From: Bimuria novae-zelandiae CBS 107.79
Taxonomy: Eukaryota; Ascomycota; Dothideomycetes; Pleosporales; Didymosphaeriaceae
Assembly (NCBI GenBank): GCA_010015655.1
Contig: ML976685.1
Location: 257,820 to 321,819 of the forward strand
Direction: 5' to 3'
Length of the DNA: 64,000 bases
The position numbers were made by a program, and so were the translations under genes. Under the pieces are notes generated by a model that saw nothing but the letters and a program-made list of their open reading frames with translations, made no database searches and was not told the DNA's origin. Positions 1-13,675 of the stretch are shown in pieces. Each line of letters opens with the position of its first letter. The stretch's first letter is position 1.

Positions 1-529
1 TATATTAACTTTAAGACTCCTAAGTAGATAAATATATATAATTAGGCTCTAAAGCTACTAGACCTAAATACTAAAAGTAAGTCTTATATATAATAGCTTA
101 AGCGCTATAAGCTAAAATCTACTATTTATAGTTAGCTTATAATAAAGCTTTAGGTACTTTAAAACTAGATCTATATTATAGTTAATTTATAAAGGCTAGT
201 GTAACGCAGCCATACAGTTGCTAACTTACAAAGTCACACGATTTAACCTATTTCCCCGACACCGATCCGATTCGGATCAGCTTCGGCCTTTAAGATTATT
301 TTTCCGATACCGCTCGGTATTAGACCCTTATTAGACCTATTACACCTCCTTTCTACTAGGGTTCCTTATTAGATAGGCCCCTTAGTTTATTAGACAATTT
401 CCTTATACTTTAGTACTCGGCTCTCTAAAATAATGTTTACTAAGTACTTTAGATATATAGTTTCCTTGTTTGTTGTATGTAGTTTGGTACCTTTTCGGTA
501 TTTTTTTGTACTAGGCCTATTGGCACTTA
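1..529. other. AT-rich degraded sequence, no gene seen
   Basis: Positions 1-190 are strongly AT-rich with many TA steps, like the mutated transposons to the right. Positions 190-420 are less degraded and contain short GC-rich runs around 240-320. No open frame with recognisable motifs and no terminal repeats were found. It may be the tail of a repeat that starts outside the window; that is inference. Confidence 0.5.
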
Positions 530-2799
530 CCGAGGCGGTTCAGCAAATGGGCAGGTTCGGCAATTAGGCCACCTTATCAAAATTACGCAGTAATATAAAC
601 AGCGTTATAGAGTCACCCGTAATAGCTAAATTATTCTAATAAATTAATATAATACTAAACAAACTCCTGGAAAAAAGATGTACTATTTAAATTTTTATAA
701 AAGCTTAATAATCTAGCTACGCTAAGTAGTAATTATAGGTAAAAAATTATATAGTTAATTATCCTAAGCGTTCATAGTAGCCTTTATAGTAACTTTTACA
801 TAAGTCTATTTTTTATTTTTTTATAAGAGGCTTTAAAGCCTTTCTCTTTCCCTTTTAGGAAGTTTATATAGCTTTTTTAAAGTTTTTTATTATTTTCTTG
901 CGCTTACGCTTACGCTAATCTTTAACCTCTATTTTTTCCTTTTCTTTTTACTTTTACATTCTTAACCTCTCTCTTTCTTCTTTTTCTTAAAGTTTAAAGA
1001 CCTTTTTTAATACCTATTTAGCCTTCTTATAAGCCTTTTTAAGTTATTACTTCTTTTCTTCTTACTCTTTTACTCTTTTACGCGCCTTAGCCTCCATTAA
1101 CTTTTGTTGCAAAAGGCACCTTGCTAGAGCTTTCTGCGCTAGCTAGGGTTGAGCCGAGCAGCCGAGTAGCCAAGCACGCGATCCCCTAAACTCATAAATA
1201 GCTAGTCGTCGTAGAGCTTCCTCTCCTTAATAGACTTTGTTTTCGAGCTCCCTGATCGTTGTGACTGTGCGCCACAGCTTTCTTAGTAACTATATTACTA
1301 CGTCGCTATAGCACTCATTACGTTATTATAGGTCTAGAGGTTTACTTTTCTTTTTATATTTTTTTACTAGTAAGTACAGCACCTCTTAGGCTTATTACTT
1401 TAGTATAGAGTAAGTTATTTTAAATAGTAATGTAATAAAGCGAGCGCTAAAGCTTTTTAATATTTTTATTACTTTAATTCTTAACTTAGGAGCGTATAAT
1501 AGTCTCGAGTTTATACTAATTTTTACTACTAAATACTAAGTTAAAGCTGTTACGTAAATCCTGCTTTGGTATTAAGTAGCTATATCCTAGTTACCTTAAA
1601 GGAGTTAAAAACTATTTATTTTTTATAGAAGGAGGTAGTTTAGGCTCCTTAAAATAGCTTAAAGAAGTCTTATTTCTTAACTAATAATAAGCTTTAAGCA
1701 TTATAGAGGTGTATTATAAGAGCATTTAAGTAGGCTAATAAAAGAGGCTTAAATATTACTCTATTTAGTAGTTACAGCGTGTAAGTGCTATAAGGGAGGA
1801 ATGCTACAAGCAGAATTAGTTTCTCTGTATAGTACTTAATAAAGTCTATCGTTATATAAGACCTATAGCTATCTAGGATAAGTAGGCGCTAGGATTAATA
1901 AGCTTTCTCTTTAGTATAGTAATTAAACATCTACTCTAGCTATATAAGCCCTATATCGTTATTAGTCTATTTAGTTAGAAATAAGCTAATAAAGACCTCG
2001 TGTTTTCTAGCTTTAATATTATCTACCTATAATAATTAAAGGCCTTTATTAGTAGCTATAAATAACAAAGCTAGTAGTAATACTAATTAATTACTATATA
2101 TATAGGCAAGTAGCGTTATTTACTTTTTATTTTTATGTTAAAGGGACGCTATAACCTTCTTATAGTCTTATATTACTTTAATAAAGATATTTTTACTTCT
2201 TTTAATTACTTTAATAAGAAAGCCTTTCTTATCTATAATATATATGTAATAAGACTTTATATCGTACTCCTTATTTTTTTAGCAAGTAATTAAAAAAATA
2301 GCTAATATTTATTATCTAAATTAGCTTAATATCGTATACTATCTATTCTAGTAGCCTAGTAAGGGGTAATAGTAATTAAATTATAGTTAAGAAATTAGGT
2401 AACTTAGCTTTTTCTAATAGGCTCTTTTATAATTATAAAGGCTAAATACTATATTGTTTCTCTTATAAGTAGTAGCTAATAAGCTACAAGCTACTCTATA
2501 TAGCTTATAAGCTCTAACTTTTATTATAGATTAATCTTTTTACGTTAGAGTTTCTGCTCTTTTATTAGAGTCTTATTACCCTAGTATAGTCTAGTCTTCT
2601 TAATAATTTACGTGGCATACTATATTTCTTTGTAATTTTTTTAGTATAACTATCTTTTAGCTAACTTATATAATTTAATTTCTTTAATGGCGTCGTTAAT
2701 TAGAGCTATATTAGTTAAGTTATAAGAGTGTGAAGCAAGGGGTGGAAAAAGCGGGGGTGGCCTAAGTGCCGAACCGGCCCATTTGCTGAACCGCCACGG
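530..2799 (-). mobile_element. Fot1/pogo-type DNA transposon E1 (RIP-degraded)
   Basis: Inverted terminal repeats of about 43 bp lie at 530-572 and 2757-2799 (outer end CCG[A/T]GGCGGTTCAGC). They are flanked by TA at 528-529 and 2800-2801, the target duplication expected for Tc1/mariner/pogo elements. On the minus strand the decayed transposase still reads YNI-D-KKGFLI near 2210-2240, the first-aspartate motif of the Fot1 family, and the lysine-rich C-terminus falls near 830-1100. Many in-frame stops show it is dead. A GC-rich stretch at about 1099-1275 is absent from the sister copy E2. The terminal repeat contains CGGTTC twice, 17 bp apart. Confidence 0.9.
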
Positions 2800-2855
2800 T
2801 AATGCATTCTTGGTTACCTTGTTGTCCACGCACTCCCATATGCCTCTGAGTAGAA

Positions 2856-3298
2856 TGTTAGGATCCCAAGTTCAACGGAACGACATCAGACACTTTATGA
2901 CGAAAGGTGGCGTTACTGCCCCACCAAGGATTATGTAATGTCTCACGATGTCCCACATGCCAAGATCATGGGACATTAGGATCACGTGACTGTACCATGG
3001 GATCCCACATGTACCACGTTTAGGATAGTATGGAACCATGGGATATCATAGGATTAGTTATGTATATAGGAACGCTAAGTATAGCCTTTTTATACTTATA
3101 TTTAACCTAAGTTATTAATTTAGAATTTAGGTTATACTTAGGCTCTTATTAATTTATTTATAATCACGCGCTACCTTTAATACTAATAACCTTATTAATA
3201 TGCGTAAGCTATTAATACCTCTTTTTTATCTTATAGTACTTTTACTTAAAAACTAATTTTAGTCTCCTTGAGGACTAGCTATCCTAAAGAGCTTAATA
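2856..3298 (+). repeat. 5' LTR of gypsy-1
   Basis: Begins TGTTAGGATCC and ends in TAATA (originally TAACA), giving the TGTTA...TAACA ends seen in gypsy-2. The sequence just downstream (TCTTAAACACTCTTAATA) matches the leader of gypsy-2 at 29084. No matching 3' LTR was found, consistent with truncation of the element. Confidence 0.8.
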
Positions 3299-3982
3299 TC
3301 TTAAACACTCTTAATATAAGTACTATAAGGACCCCTACCTCTTTTATAGCTTTTAATAGCACTAGCGTCTAGCTAATAAAGAATAGTAAGAATAAGACGC
3401 AAAAACCTAATTTATATAATATTAATTATAAACTTTTTAATATATAGTTACTACAACTAGACCTGTACTTTAACTAAAATAATAAGCTTATAAACAAAAA
3501 GAAGATTATCTTCGTAGTAATATATATACGAGGAATAGCTAAAGAGTGGATCCGCCTATACCTAGTTAAGTGAATAGATATAGACCACGAAAACTAGGAT
3601 GAGGACTATATAAATAGCTATACTAACGTAGTTAAAATTATTAAGGGCTATCTTAACTTTAAAAAGTACTTTAAATAACTATTTAAGATTACTAATAAAA
3701 CTACTATAGCTAAATAAGCTATCTAGATAATTAAGTAATAATAATCTATAGCTAAATATGTAGCTAAATTCTGCAAGTATGCTATATAGCTTAAGTAAGA
3801 AAAAGAATCCCTTAAGACTATATATAAGTAAGGACTTAAGTATAAGGTGCGAGAGGAACTCCTACGTAATAGTATAAAGATTAAAACCCTTAATAAACTA
3901 TACAAGGAATTAATTGGGATTAATAAAGAATAGTTTACGCTATAGGAAGAGATCCGCAGAAACCTAAGGAATACTAGCTTTA

Positions 3983-4410
3983 TGTTATGAGGCTCTCACA
4001 CCTTGTTCCGATCTAGGTTAGGGCAGTAAAGTTTCGTAGTACTTTATAAATTATTTAGTAGTATAAGTTAATGCGACACTTAGCGCGAGGCTAAATAATC
4101 TAATTTTATAATAAAGTAAAATAACTATTAGTCTATATAGGAGAACATACTTATATAAAAAATATATAAGTTAACTATAAGGAGGGTACAAAAGAAAATT
4201 ATTCTATATATATATACTTACTTACTTAGTTACTTAATACTTATAATTAACTAAGTAGTCACGTGCCCTACTCCGTTACTTAGTACTACTAATTAACTAA
4301 GTAGTTATATAACTCTAAGGCTAGCTCCTTAGTGTACTTATTAACCTATTCCTTAGTTACTTAATTTTATAAGCGTCTATTCCTTATCTTTTTACTTCTA
4401 GTTTATAATA
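3983..4410 (-). repeat. LTR (3' LTR by element sense) of gypsy-3
   Basis: Direct repeat of 10480-10909, starting TGTTATGAGGC and ending TAATA. The element reads leftward, so this is the downstream LTR. Confidence 0.9.
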
Positions 4411-7400
4411 CTATTCCTCCCTTTTTAGTTTTTATCCACGAAAAACTATGCCTACTAACTAAATAACTAGTACTTATTATTATTATAAACTTATTTTTAC
4501 TATTAAAGCATATAAAAGTATTATAGTATTAAAGCGCTTTAGCTATAAGATCTACCTATAGGTCTATAAGGTATTAATTTATTTAAGAAAGTATAGTAAG
4601 TGCCTAAAAAGGGGCGCGAAGTGCAACGTAGCTATTATTTATAATAAGTTTTTTTATTTAATTACTAAAAAGTAAAAATCAGATACGTAAATTCTAAAGG
4701 CGCGGAAAAAATAAAATATAATATTTAAAATAATACGCGTGACGTATATAAAAGAAAAATATTTAGGTACATAGCTAGCTTTAAACGCGAAGCGTGCTAA
4801 AAAGGTAATTATTATTAAAATCGCTACCTTAGAAGAATTAAAGGAGGACCCCCCTTAGCCTACCTAACTAAATAGCCTAGCTAAGCTAACTACTAACGTC
4901 TAGTTAGCTATAAAAGAACTACCTTTTAATTTCTAGGATAACCTAACGCCTTTATTATCCTAAGCCTGCCTAGGGCGTGGGGCTTTAGGTTACTCTTTAT
5001 GGAACTTATTTAAGGCCTCCTTATAGTTAGTAAGGTTCCTCGCTAGTTTCTACGTGTTATAGCTTTTTAGCTATCCTTCCTATTTTACTAGGTACTTATA
5101 CTAACGTCTGATCTTTTATAGATCCCTAATCGCTTTAACCTTGTATTCTTTGTCCTTAAGTTTAAGTTATATTTCTAATTTAGCGTTTAGTAGTGCTAGT
5201 TCTAATAAGGATTTATAAAAGACTAGGTATATACGTGTATTTATAAGTAATTATAGTTTAAAATTTACTAGTTCTCTAACCATTTAAACCTTAAATAGGT
5301 TTTTTTTAAAAGTTATCTAACTTCTTGCTTAGCCTTTTTATCTTAAAATTTTTATAAGAGGAGGACTCTATCCCCCTTTTTAAAAGTTAGTCTTTTAATC
5401 CTTTTCTTATTTGCCTACTTTACTATTTACTTATTACGTCTTGCAATATTCCTGTGTAGTATTTTATATAGATTTTATATAGGTTTAGATTTATTAGCTG
5501 CGTCTTTCGCAACGTTTTTAATATCTAACGGATTCTAGTAAGTCGTCGGCTCACATTTATAGTTAGCATAGTATGGCAAGTATCCTGTAGTCGCCGATCT
5601 TGCGCTATTATATGCTAGTTAAGCTGTTAGTAATAACTTAACCTAGTTATCCTAAAGCTTATTTATATATATCTAGAAATATTATTCTAACGTTAAGTTT
5701 ATTTACTTAGTTTAGCTATTTATCTTAAGGTAGAAGTGCGTCGTAAGCTTATATTTAATTTCTAATTTAGCTATAAACGTAGTCTAATACGATAATGTAA
5801 ATATCTTAGCCCTATTTATAATAAACTTATCTAAATATCTAACCTATAGTATTAGTTCTTATTCTACTACGTAGACTAATTCCTCTACTGATATAGCTTC
5901 TTTAATTAGCACAAACCTTGACTCCTTAGTAAGTTAATAAATTATAACTAGAATTAAATTATGGGGATCTTTATTCTCTGGCGTTAATAATACTAGTAGC
6001 TTTATAATAAAGTCTATAGTCACGCTAGACTTTGGTCTTAAGGGTGGCTATAGTAACTATAAGAGGCTATAAAGCTTATATCTTTTAGGCTTATTTTTAT
6101 AATAGGCTAAATAGTTACTTAGTACCTTTTATACCGCCTAGCGTAGCCTAAGGATTAAATATTTATTTACGATTTAACGCGTTATTTTAGTAATTTTTAG
6201 GTATCCCTAGTCTTTATCCTTATATAGTTTCTTAATAAGTAGTAGAGCCACTTAGTTACTAATTTAAATATAGTTTTAATAGTCTTATACTATTACTCTT
6301 ATAGCTTTATAAAGATTATATACTTAATAATTCTTGTGCGTAAGCCTCCCGTAGTCCTGTATCCTCTCTATAGCTAGCCTATAATAGGTAAAGTCTACGC
6401 GTTACACTTTCAGTGCTAGCGCGAGCTATATTTTATTATAGCGAAGAGTTCTACCCTTCGCGTAGGTCAGGATTATAACATAGTTACTACTATTATCTTC
6501 TTCTATAAGATCTAATTATCTACTAAGTGCGTCTACTATAGCGTTTACGTTTCTTAGTAGATACGTGATGTAAAAGTTAAATTTTACTATTTATTTAGAC
6601 TATCTAGCTTATTATTAATTAAGCTTTTTAGTTATTGTAAAGTGCGTAAGATTAAGATAGTCTAAGAATACCTTTACCTAATATTTAGCTCCTTTAAGTT
6701 ACGCTTCCTATTACTTAAAATAATTAATAATTATTAATAGTTCTTTGTTGTAGATCTTATAGTTAAGTTTTACTCCTAAAAGCTTTTTTGCGTAGTAGAA
6801 GACTAGTCTCTATTTTTTGTTATTATATTCTTATAATAGTATAGCCCCTAACGCAAAATCTATTACGTCTATATAGATATAATATTACTATTCTAGGTTA
6901 TATATCTATAGTAGGGGTGCTATTAAGAATAAGCGCTTTAGTTATTTAAAAGCCTTTTCTTCTACTTCCTATAGATGTTATTATTTTCCTGTCTTCGTAA
7001 GTTCCGTTAGTAGAGTAGTAACCTTAGAATAGTTCCTAATAAATTTACGATAGAAGTTAATAAAGCCCAAAAAAAATTAAATATCCTTTACTAATTTTAG
7101 TAGTAATTATTTTTCTATTATTATAATCATCTTTAGGTTTATCTTAACACCTTCCCAGGATATTACAAATCCTTAATATTCTGTCTTAGTAACATAAAAT
7201 TTATATTTTTTAGGGTGTAGGAGTAGTCTATGCTCCTGTAGCTTTTATAACACCTTATAGATATGTTTCTTATATTCTTTTAAGGTTCCGCTTAAGTATA
7301 ATGATATATCGTTAAGGTATACCGTGTAGAATACGTCTAAGTATTTATATAATACTTAATTTATTAGTTCTTAAAAGGTTACTAGGGTATTTATTAGTCT

Positions 7401-9139
7401 TATTAGCATAACTATATACTTCAAGAGGTTATATCGCGTGTAAAAAGCTATTTTCTACTTATAACCCTTTATAATTTAAATCCTATAGAATCTATTCTAG
7501 ATATTAAATTTTATAAACTACTTAGCTCCGTGGAGTTAATCTATAAGCTCTATTATTAAGGGTAATAAGTAGTAGTTTTTTACTATTACGACGTTTAGCT
7601 ATTTATAGTTTATATAGAGTTGTAGCCTACTATCTTTTTTATAAATAAAGAGTATAGGGAAGGCCGCAGGTCTTTAACTAGGTTTTTATTTTCTCAAGTA
7701 TAAATTTTTTTATATTAGCTTTTTTAACTCTTTTTTTTATTTATAGGTAAGGGGCCTTAGGTGCTTTAGCTATAGCTTAGCTTCCTTTACTAATAGTATC
7801 TTATAATCCTATTTTTTATATTTAGGTAGGTTAGTCTCGTCGTATTCCTTAAACAAGTCTACGAATTCTCTATGTTCTTCTAATAGACTAGGATCTTTAG
7901 GAACTATTTTAGCTTTCTAGACCTATATATAGTATACCTGTCCTAGATATTCCTTTAAGATCTTATCTATTTTATAAACTAATATTTCTTATATTTTAAA
8001 TGGCTAGTTCTCTTTTCTTACTTAAGATTTCTAAAGAGTTTCCCTTTTGCCAGGGCTCCTCTAAGCTATTATTAGTAGGTTTTAGGGAAGAATCTTTCGT
8101 TTAATCTAGTCTATTTATAGATTATGTTATTCTAACTATTTATATTTAACGATGGCTTTAATAACTCTTATTTCTACGATAGTAAAGACATGCTAGCTCT
8201 CTAGGCCTTTTATGTTAACTTATACTAGCGCTGTCTTAATGCGTAGCTAACTATTACTATATTCTTATAACTAGGTCCTGTCCGCGAGTTCGATTTATAG
8301 TAGTATTATTTTATTATAATATAGTATATTATATTTTTTAACTACTTATAAGGTAATTAGACACGCGTTTGCCCCTAGGTTAATAAGTGCTATAATATAA
8401 TATTTATGCACTGTAATATCCTTAATTAAGCGTTTCTTAACTTAGTAAGTGTTTACTTAATAAGCTATAATAATTATATTATTACTAGTATAACTTATTG
8501 CCTAGTAATAATTTAGTTTTTTAAGTCCTTAGACTTGTTCTAGACTTCCTATAAGGCCTTTACCTCTTAGATATAAGCCTTAAGTTAAGCTAGCTTTAAA
8601 ACTTTCTTAATTTTATGCTATTTATATTGCTGTTCGTATAGTATATAGGCCTCTTTAATTCTATTAGATTTGTATACTCTTAGTATCCTATATTAGGACT
8701 AATTTAGGGTAAGGCACTTATTCTAGGCTAGTGTATTATATTCTAAATAGTTATTAGAGGAAGCTACCTCTTCCTATAGGCTTAAATATATAAATCACTA
8801 TAGGTTATATTAGTTCTACTTAATTAACATGTGTCCTGTATTTCTTCTTAGCTATTTATTCTCTATTATTGCATTAGTGTCGCGAGGGTCTAGGCCCTAA
8901 GGGAACTAGCCTATCTTAAACTTCTATTATCTATAAAGTTTATAAGTAATATTAAAATATTAATACTAACTATTCTACTTATAGTGCTTAGCCTAGTAAA
9001 CTAAAAAGTACTTATAGTAGTTATTAGGCACGCTACACTAGCTTTTTTTTAGTCTATAATACTTTAAGCCTCCTAGAAAATAGAAGGCTTTAACTCTAGC
9101 CTTAAAGTGCTATTAGCATCCTTTGCGCGTATATTGCTA

Positions 9140-9790
9140 CTATCTGGCGTATTCATGTCGTTCCAGTATCGTAACCTGGCGTAGGAAATGTCTTGGGGGT
9201 CCTTGTAGCTTCTTGGCAAGCCAATAGGCGTCCCATGCGTGTGGTCCTTGAACGACCACCTTCGCCTCACACTGAGACGAGTGGTGCAGTGTACTGCTGC
9301 ACATCCAACAGGTGTCGTCTGCCAGTCGCTTAAAGATCTGGTATTCAGGGAGGTTTTTCCGTTCCTCCTTTTCTTCTACTGGTTCCGGGATCTCCTGCGT
9401 GAGATCCACTTCGTCGGCTTCTACCGGCGTGAGGGTGGTCATGGCCACTCGTAGGAGGTTGGTTATATTGACCTTGGTCTCCTGACCTTCGCAGTCCTTA
9501 GCGAAGTAGCCTTGTTTGCCACAACGGAGGCAGGCTTTATCCTTAAACCTTCGTTCTCGCTCTTCTTGCGAGATGCCGCTCCTGCTCTGGTAGGCCTGGT
9601 AGGCCTTCTTTGGTTTGTACGGTTGCTTTCCCTTGCCGTTCTTCTTTTTGTACCATCGGGCTTCATCGGCCATGATGACATCTCCGTCCCTATCTCTTCC
9701 TGAGGGTCGGATACTGGTTTCTTTTCTAGAGAGTAACCGGGTGCCATGCTGTTTTTCCAGCTTTCGCTTGTACAGGCGATTATCTGCTTT
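9140..9790 (-). pseudogene. Gag/zinc-knuckle segment of gypsy-3 (unmutated patch)
   Basis: A minus-strand open stretch of 177 codons (9140-9673) within gypsy-3. It has a Lys/Gln-rich basic start (KKKNGKGKQPYKPKKA), then CLRCGKQGYFAKDC, a CX2CX4HX4C nucleocapsid zinc knuckle in which the histidine is tyrosine, then an acidic segment and a second cysteine cluster (CWMCSSTLHHSSQC). Base composition is near normal and stops are rare, in sharp contrast to the flanking AT-rich sequence. The open frame ends in stops at both borders, so it is a fragment of Gag and not a free-standing host gene. Confidence 0.8.
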
Positions 9791-10479
9791 AATAGCATTA
9801 TTTATAAGTTCTTCTAGATTATCTATTTTTTTTTAGTAAACTAGTTTATCCTTAACTATTTCGTTTAACTTATTATAGTAGGTGATTGTAAGTAAGACTT
9901 CTCTTTATTTATTAAGTTCTGCTATAATCTACTTAAATTTTAATATATAAAGTACCGCTAACTTATCCTAACGTAAGCATTAGAGGCGTATTTTAGCCTA
10001 ATATTCTTTATTAATTATACTAAATATTTTTTTATTACTTTATAAAAAGACTCTTAGTCCTTAAAGGCGTCCTTTATAGCGTCTAAATTATAATCCTTTA
10101 GTTTGCTATTTTTAAGGAAGTTATTAATTATTAGTTTAGCTTATATAGCTACCTTATCCTGTATATTTATATAAGTAACTAGGATTTTGTTTTATTCTGT
10201 CTTAAACCTCTTTAGGTTATAGTAAATAAATAGTTCTATTTGTATTAGGAACGTTCCTAGATAACCTTTTTTAAAGTAGGGTTTAGGTTTTAAAACCTTT
10301 AATTAATACTTTATATCTTTTTATTTACTTATTCTTTTGCCTATCTAGTTAATAATTTCTTAAAGCTAGGCTATTTAAGCTACTTATTTAGTAATTATTT
10401 TTCTTAGCATTTTTTCCTTATGCGCCGGGGCTACGATTATTAAACTAGGTCTTACTATTATACTATAAGGTAGTTAAAA

Positions 10480-10909
10480 TATTGTAAGACTCTTACACCT
10501 TATTCTAATTTAAGTTAAGGTAGTAAGGTTTTATAGTACTTTATAAATTATTTAATAATATAAGTTAATACAACACTTAGCGCGAGGCTAAATAATTTAA
10601 TCTTATAATAAAGTAAAATAATTATTAGTCTATATAGGAGAACGTACTTGCAAAGAAGATATATAAGTTAACTATAAGGAGCGTACAAAAGGAAACCGTC
10701 TTGTGTACATATATACTTGCTTGCTTAGTTACTTAGTACCTATAATTAACTAAGCAGTCACGTGTCCTGCTCCGTTGCTTAGTACTACTAATTAACTAAG
10801 TAGTTACGTGACCCCGAGGCTAGCTCCTTAGCGTACTTGTTAACCCGTTCCTCGGCCGCCTGTCCTTATAAGCGTCCATCCCTCGTCTTCCTGCTTCTGG
10901 TTCGTAACA
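10480..10909 (-). repeat. LTR (5' LTR by element sense) of gypsy-3
   Basis: Direct repeat of 3983-4410, starting TATTGTAAGAC and ending TAACA. It is less degraded at its right half (10690-10909), which is GC-richer than the left copy. The host duplication CTTTA follows at 10910-10914. Confidence 0.9.
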
Positions 10910-13675
10910 CTTTAGTAGAGTAGCACCTATGGTCTATAGAGTACTACTAAAAGCACCTTAACAATAATAACGTAATTCTTATAGTTATTAGCTAATAAAA
11001 GGAATTTAATTTAATAATTTAGAAAAGGGATTAGGGAAGGTTTTAGGCTCTTAAAGTCTAATAATAACTATATATAACTTTTAAATAGAACTTAACTACG
11101 AAGGACCAAGACACGTACCTGCTTTATATATAAAAAACTAGGATACATCGCTAGGAACTATATATCTAAGAATAAAGCTATTAAATAGTTAAATATACTA
11201 ATTATTAATAACAATTCAGACGACGAAGAATAGTAGGTGATACCTAATATTACGTAATCTAATATTCTAAATAAAGACTTAAAGTAATTAAAATTACCAG
11301 ACTTTCGCATATACAAGGATACTAATAATAAAGGTTTAAATAAAGAAAATAAGCCGATGCAACAATCTCTTACATTACACCTAAATATAAAATAACTTTT
11401 AGAGGAAGCTAAAGATATTCTATTATTTAGCTTTTTAAAAATATAATAATCTAAAGAAGGAGACTTTAGATACTTAGTAATAAAAACTAGATATGTTACG
11501 TATTCACTAAAATAAACTAGCCTAATTATCAAGGTCGCGCAAGAATTTATGAACTATAGATATAAATATTAGGACCTATACAAGATACATATTATATAAA
11601 AAAAATTATAAACTAAAGTACTACTTAGACTACTAAAACCCTAATTATAGTACCCTTTAATGGAAATACTATATATACGACTTATATACTACACACTACG
11701 CAGGAAAGCAAGAGAGATGTTTTTTAAAATAAAAATAATAATCCTAATAAGAATAGTTTAATTATTTAATTATAAAGTGTAATAAATACTTATAAGATAA
11801 ACGCGAAACTAAGTATTTCTCATATTTAAATAAAGCTACTAATAACGTACTATTAATATTAATTAATAGAAACTATATATTAATAGAATAGTAAACATGC
11901 CTCTACCTAGACTATAAGAAATATAAGTAGGATAAAACACTTTGTAGATTTAGACTAAGGCACTACTATAGAGAACTAGTACGCCTAGGTAAAATAGAGG
12001 GAAGAGAGTTTAGTAAAGAGATCTATATATAAAAATAGTACTATAAATACCTACGAAACAAAGAGAAACTACTAAAGCCTATAAAACTACTAATAGAGAA
12101 GATATCTTTTTTAGACCTAGGCTTAGACGAGAATACGCCTTTAGAGAAATAAATACTATAAATAGTTAAGTATTAATTAAGCTACTAGTATAGCTTAAAA
12201 TAATATAAATAATTGCTATGCTAGATTTAAGAGCACAAGAGAGTTATATATCTTAAAAAGTACTTAATAGAGTAGGACTCTACAAACGCAAGAAGGTAAT
12301 ACCCTACGTAATTTATATCGTAAATAGACACTTACTACCTAGTATACCACGAATTAAATATAAGATTAAAATAACACTTAAGATTTATAGACACTAGGAA
12401 GCGATTACCCTTAACGTCTTTAAAAAAGCTAATTATAATATAGTACTAAGAATAGCCTAGTTAAGGAAGTATAACCATATTATTAATTAGAAAAAGAGAA
12501 CGATATCCTTTAAGCGCTATAAATATATATTATATATAGAACTTGCGTATTAATAGAGTATAATAGTAAATAAGAGAGCTATAAATAACATAGTCTTGCG
12601 ACCAAAAGTTAATAAATACAAAATTACCTTGGCAGACGCTAGCAGGAACTACTAAGTTATAAAGCGTAAGAATATATACAATAGCATACTTTATCAAATT
12701 CTAAAATACTATTAAGCATGGAACTATATGTTCACTAAAAGAGAAGGAAAAGCAAATCTCTAAAATATTAATTTAGGATTATATAATTAACCTAGAGAAA
12801 GGGAAGACGCCACCTTTTAAACTACTATATAATAAAACTAGAAAAGTACTTTAGCAAGATAAAGAATTTATTAAAACAAACCTTGCGAAGGGATATATTA
12901 GATCTTTAAAGTTACTAGTAGCTAGCCTATTTATATTTATGCTAAAAAAAGGATAGACAACTAAGGCCCTGTATAGACTATAAGAAACTTAATAACATAA
13001 TAATTAAAAATTAATACCTACTACTAAATATCTTAGAACTCTAAAACTAACTCTTAAGAGTAAAGATCTTTACAATAATAGATCTATAAAATAGATACTA
13101 CCTTATACGAATTAAAGAAGGTGATAAGTAAAAGATAGCATTTAAAATACGCTATAAACTATTTAAATATGTAATGATACCTTTTAGGCTTACTAACGCA
13201 CTTTTAATCTTGTAAGCACTTATTAATAATATCATGCGTAATTATTTAAATATATTTATTATTACCTATATAGATAACATTCTCATTTTCTCCAAAAACG
13301 AATTAGATCACGTATTGCAGGTGCAGACAGTATTAAAAGCACTAGATTAAGCACACCTATAGATGAAGCTATAGAAATATAAATTCTATATACGGAAACT
13401 AGAATTTCTAGGACATATTGTTAGCATAGAAGGAATATAAGTAAGCCTAAATAAAATTAAATGCGTAAAGCACTAGCTAAGACTAAATAAAGCTAAAAAT
13501 ATCTAAGAATTCTTAGGATTTTATAGATTTAATAGGCAATTTATTAAGGACTATTTTAAAATTACAATATCTCTTATTAATTTTACAAAGAAGGATACAC
13601 TTTTCGTATAGATAATAGAGTGTGGAATATTATTCTAACTCCTTGGCCGGTCGCTCTAACCTACCAAGAACCTTA

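Larger units (their letters stand above)
3983..10909 (-). mobile_element. Ty3/gypsy retrotransposon gypsy-3, nested in gypsy-1
   Basis: Two direct LTRs (3983-4410 and 10480-10909) bound the element, and a 5-bp duplication CTTTA lies outside at 3978-3982 and 10910-10914. Coding sense is minus: gag lies to the right, reverse transcriptase near 7290-7330 reads YLNDISLYL (degraded YLDDILIYS), and RNase H reads YIDVIDFALGAIL near 6830-6880. Integrase should lie further left but is too degraded to place. Apart from a well-preserved gag segment at 9140-9790 the frame is full of stops. The two LTRs differ mainly by C/T and G/A changes. It inserted into the gag region of gypsy-1 and is therefore the younger of the two. 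Confidence 0.92.
2856..13625 (+). mobile_element. Ty3/gypsy retrotransposon gypsy-1, 3'-truncated, interrupted by gypsy-3
   Basis: The 5' LTR starts TGTTAGGATCC at 2856. Internal sequence runs 3299-3982, is interrupted by gypsy-3, and resumes at 10915. On the plus strand the degraded Gag zinc knuckle lies at about 11120-11161, with cysteines and histidine changed to tyrosine as C-to-T/G-to-A mutation would do. The reverse transcriptase reads YIDNILIFS (YLDDILIFS box with Asp to Asn) at 13267-13293. Homology with gypsy-2 stops near 13620-13625; RNase H, integrase and the 3' LTR are missing. It is closely related to gypsy-2, since the LTR start and leader align. Heavily mutated and non-functional. 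Confidence 0.85.

Noticed and set aside
9140..9673. 177-codon frame as a host gene or transferred gene
   Set aside because: It contains a Gag-type zinc knuckle, lies between the two LTRs of gypsy-3 in coding sense, and its frame ends in stops at both borders.
11158..11532. Minus-strand frame of 124 codons in AT-rich DNA
   Set aside because: It is antisense to the mutated gag of gypsy-1; Leu/Ile/Tyr-rich content is what AT-rich DNA gives by chance.
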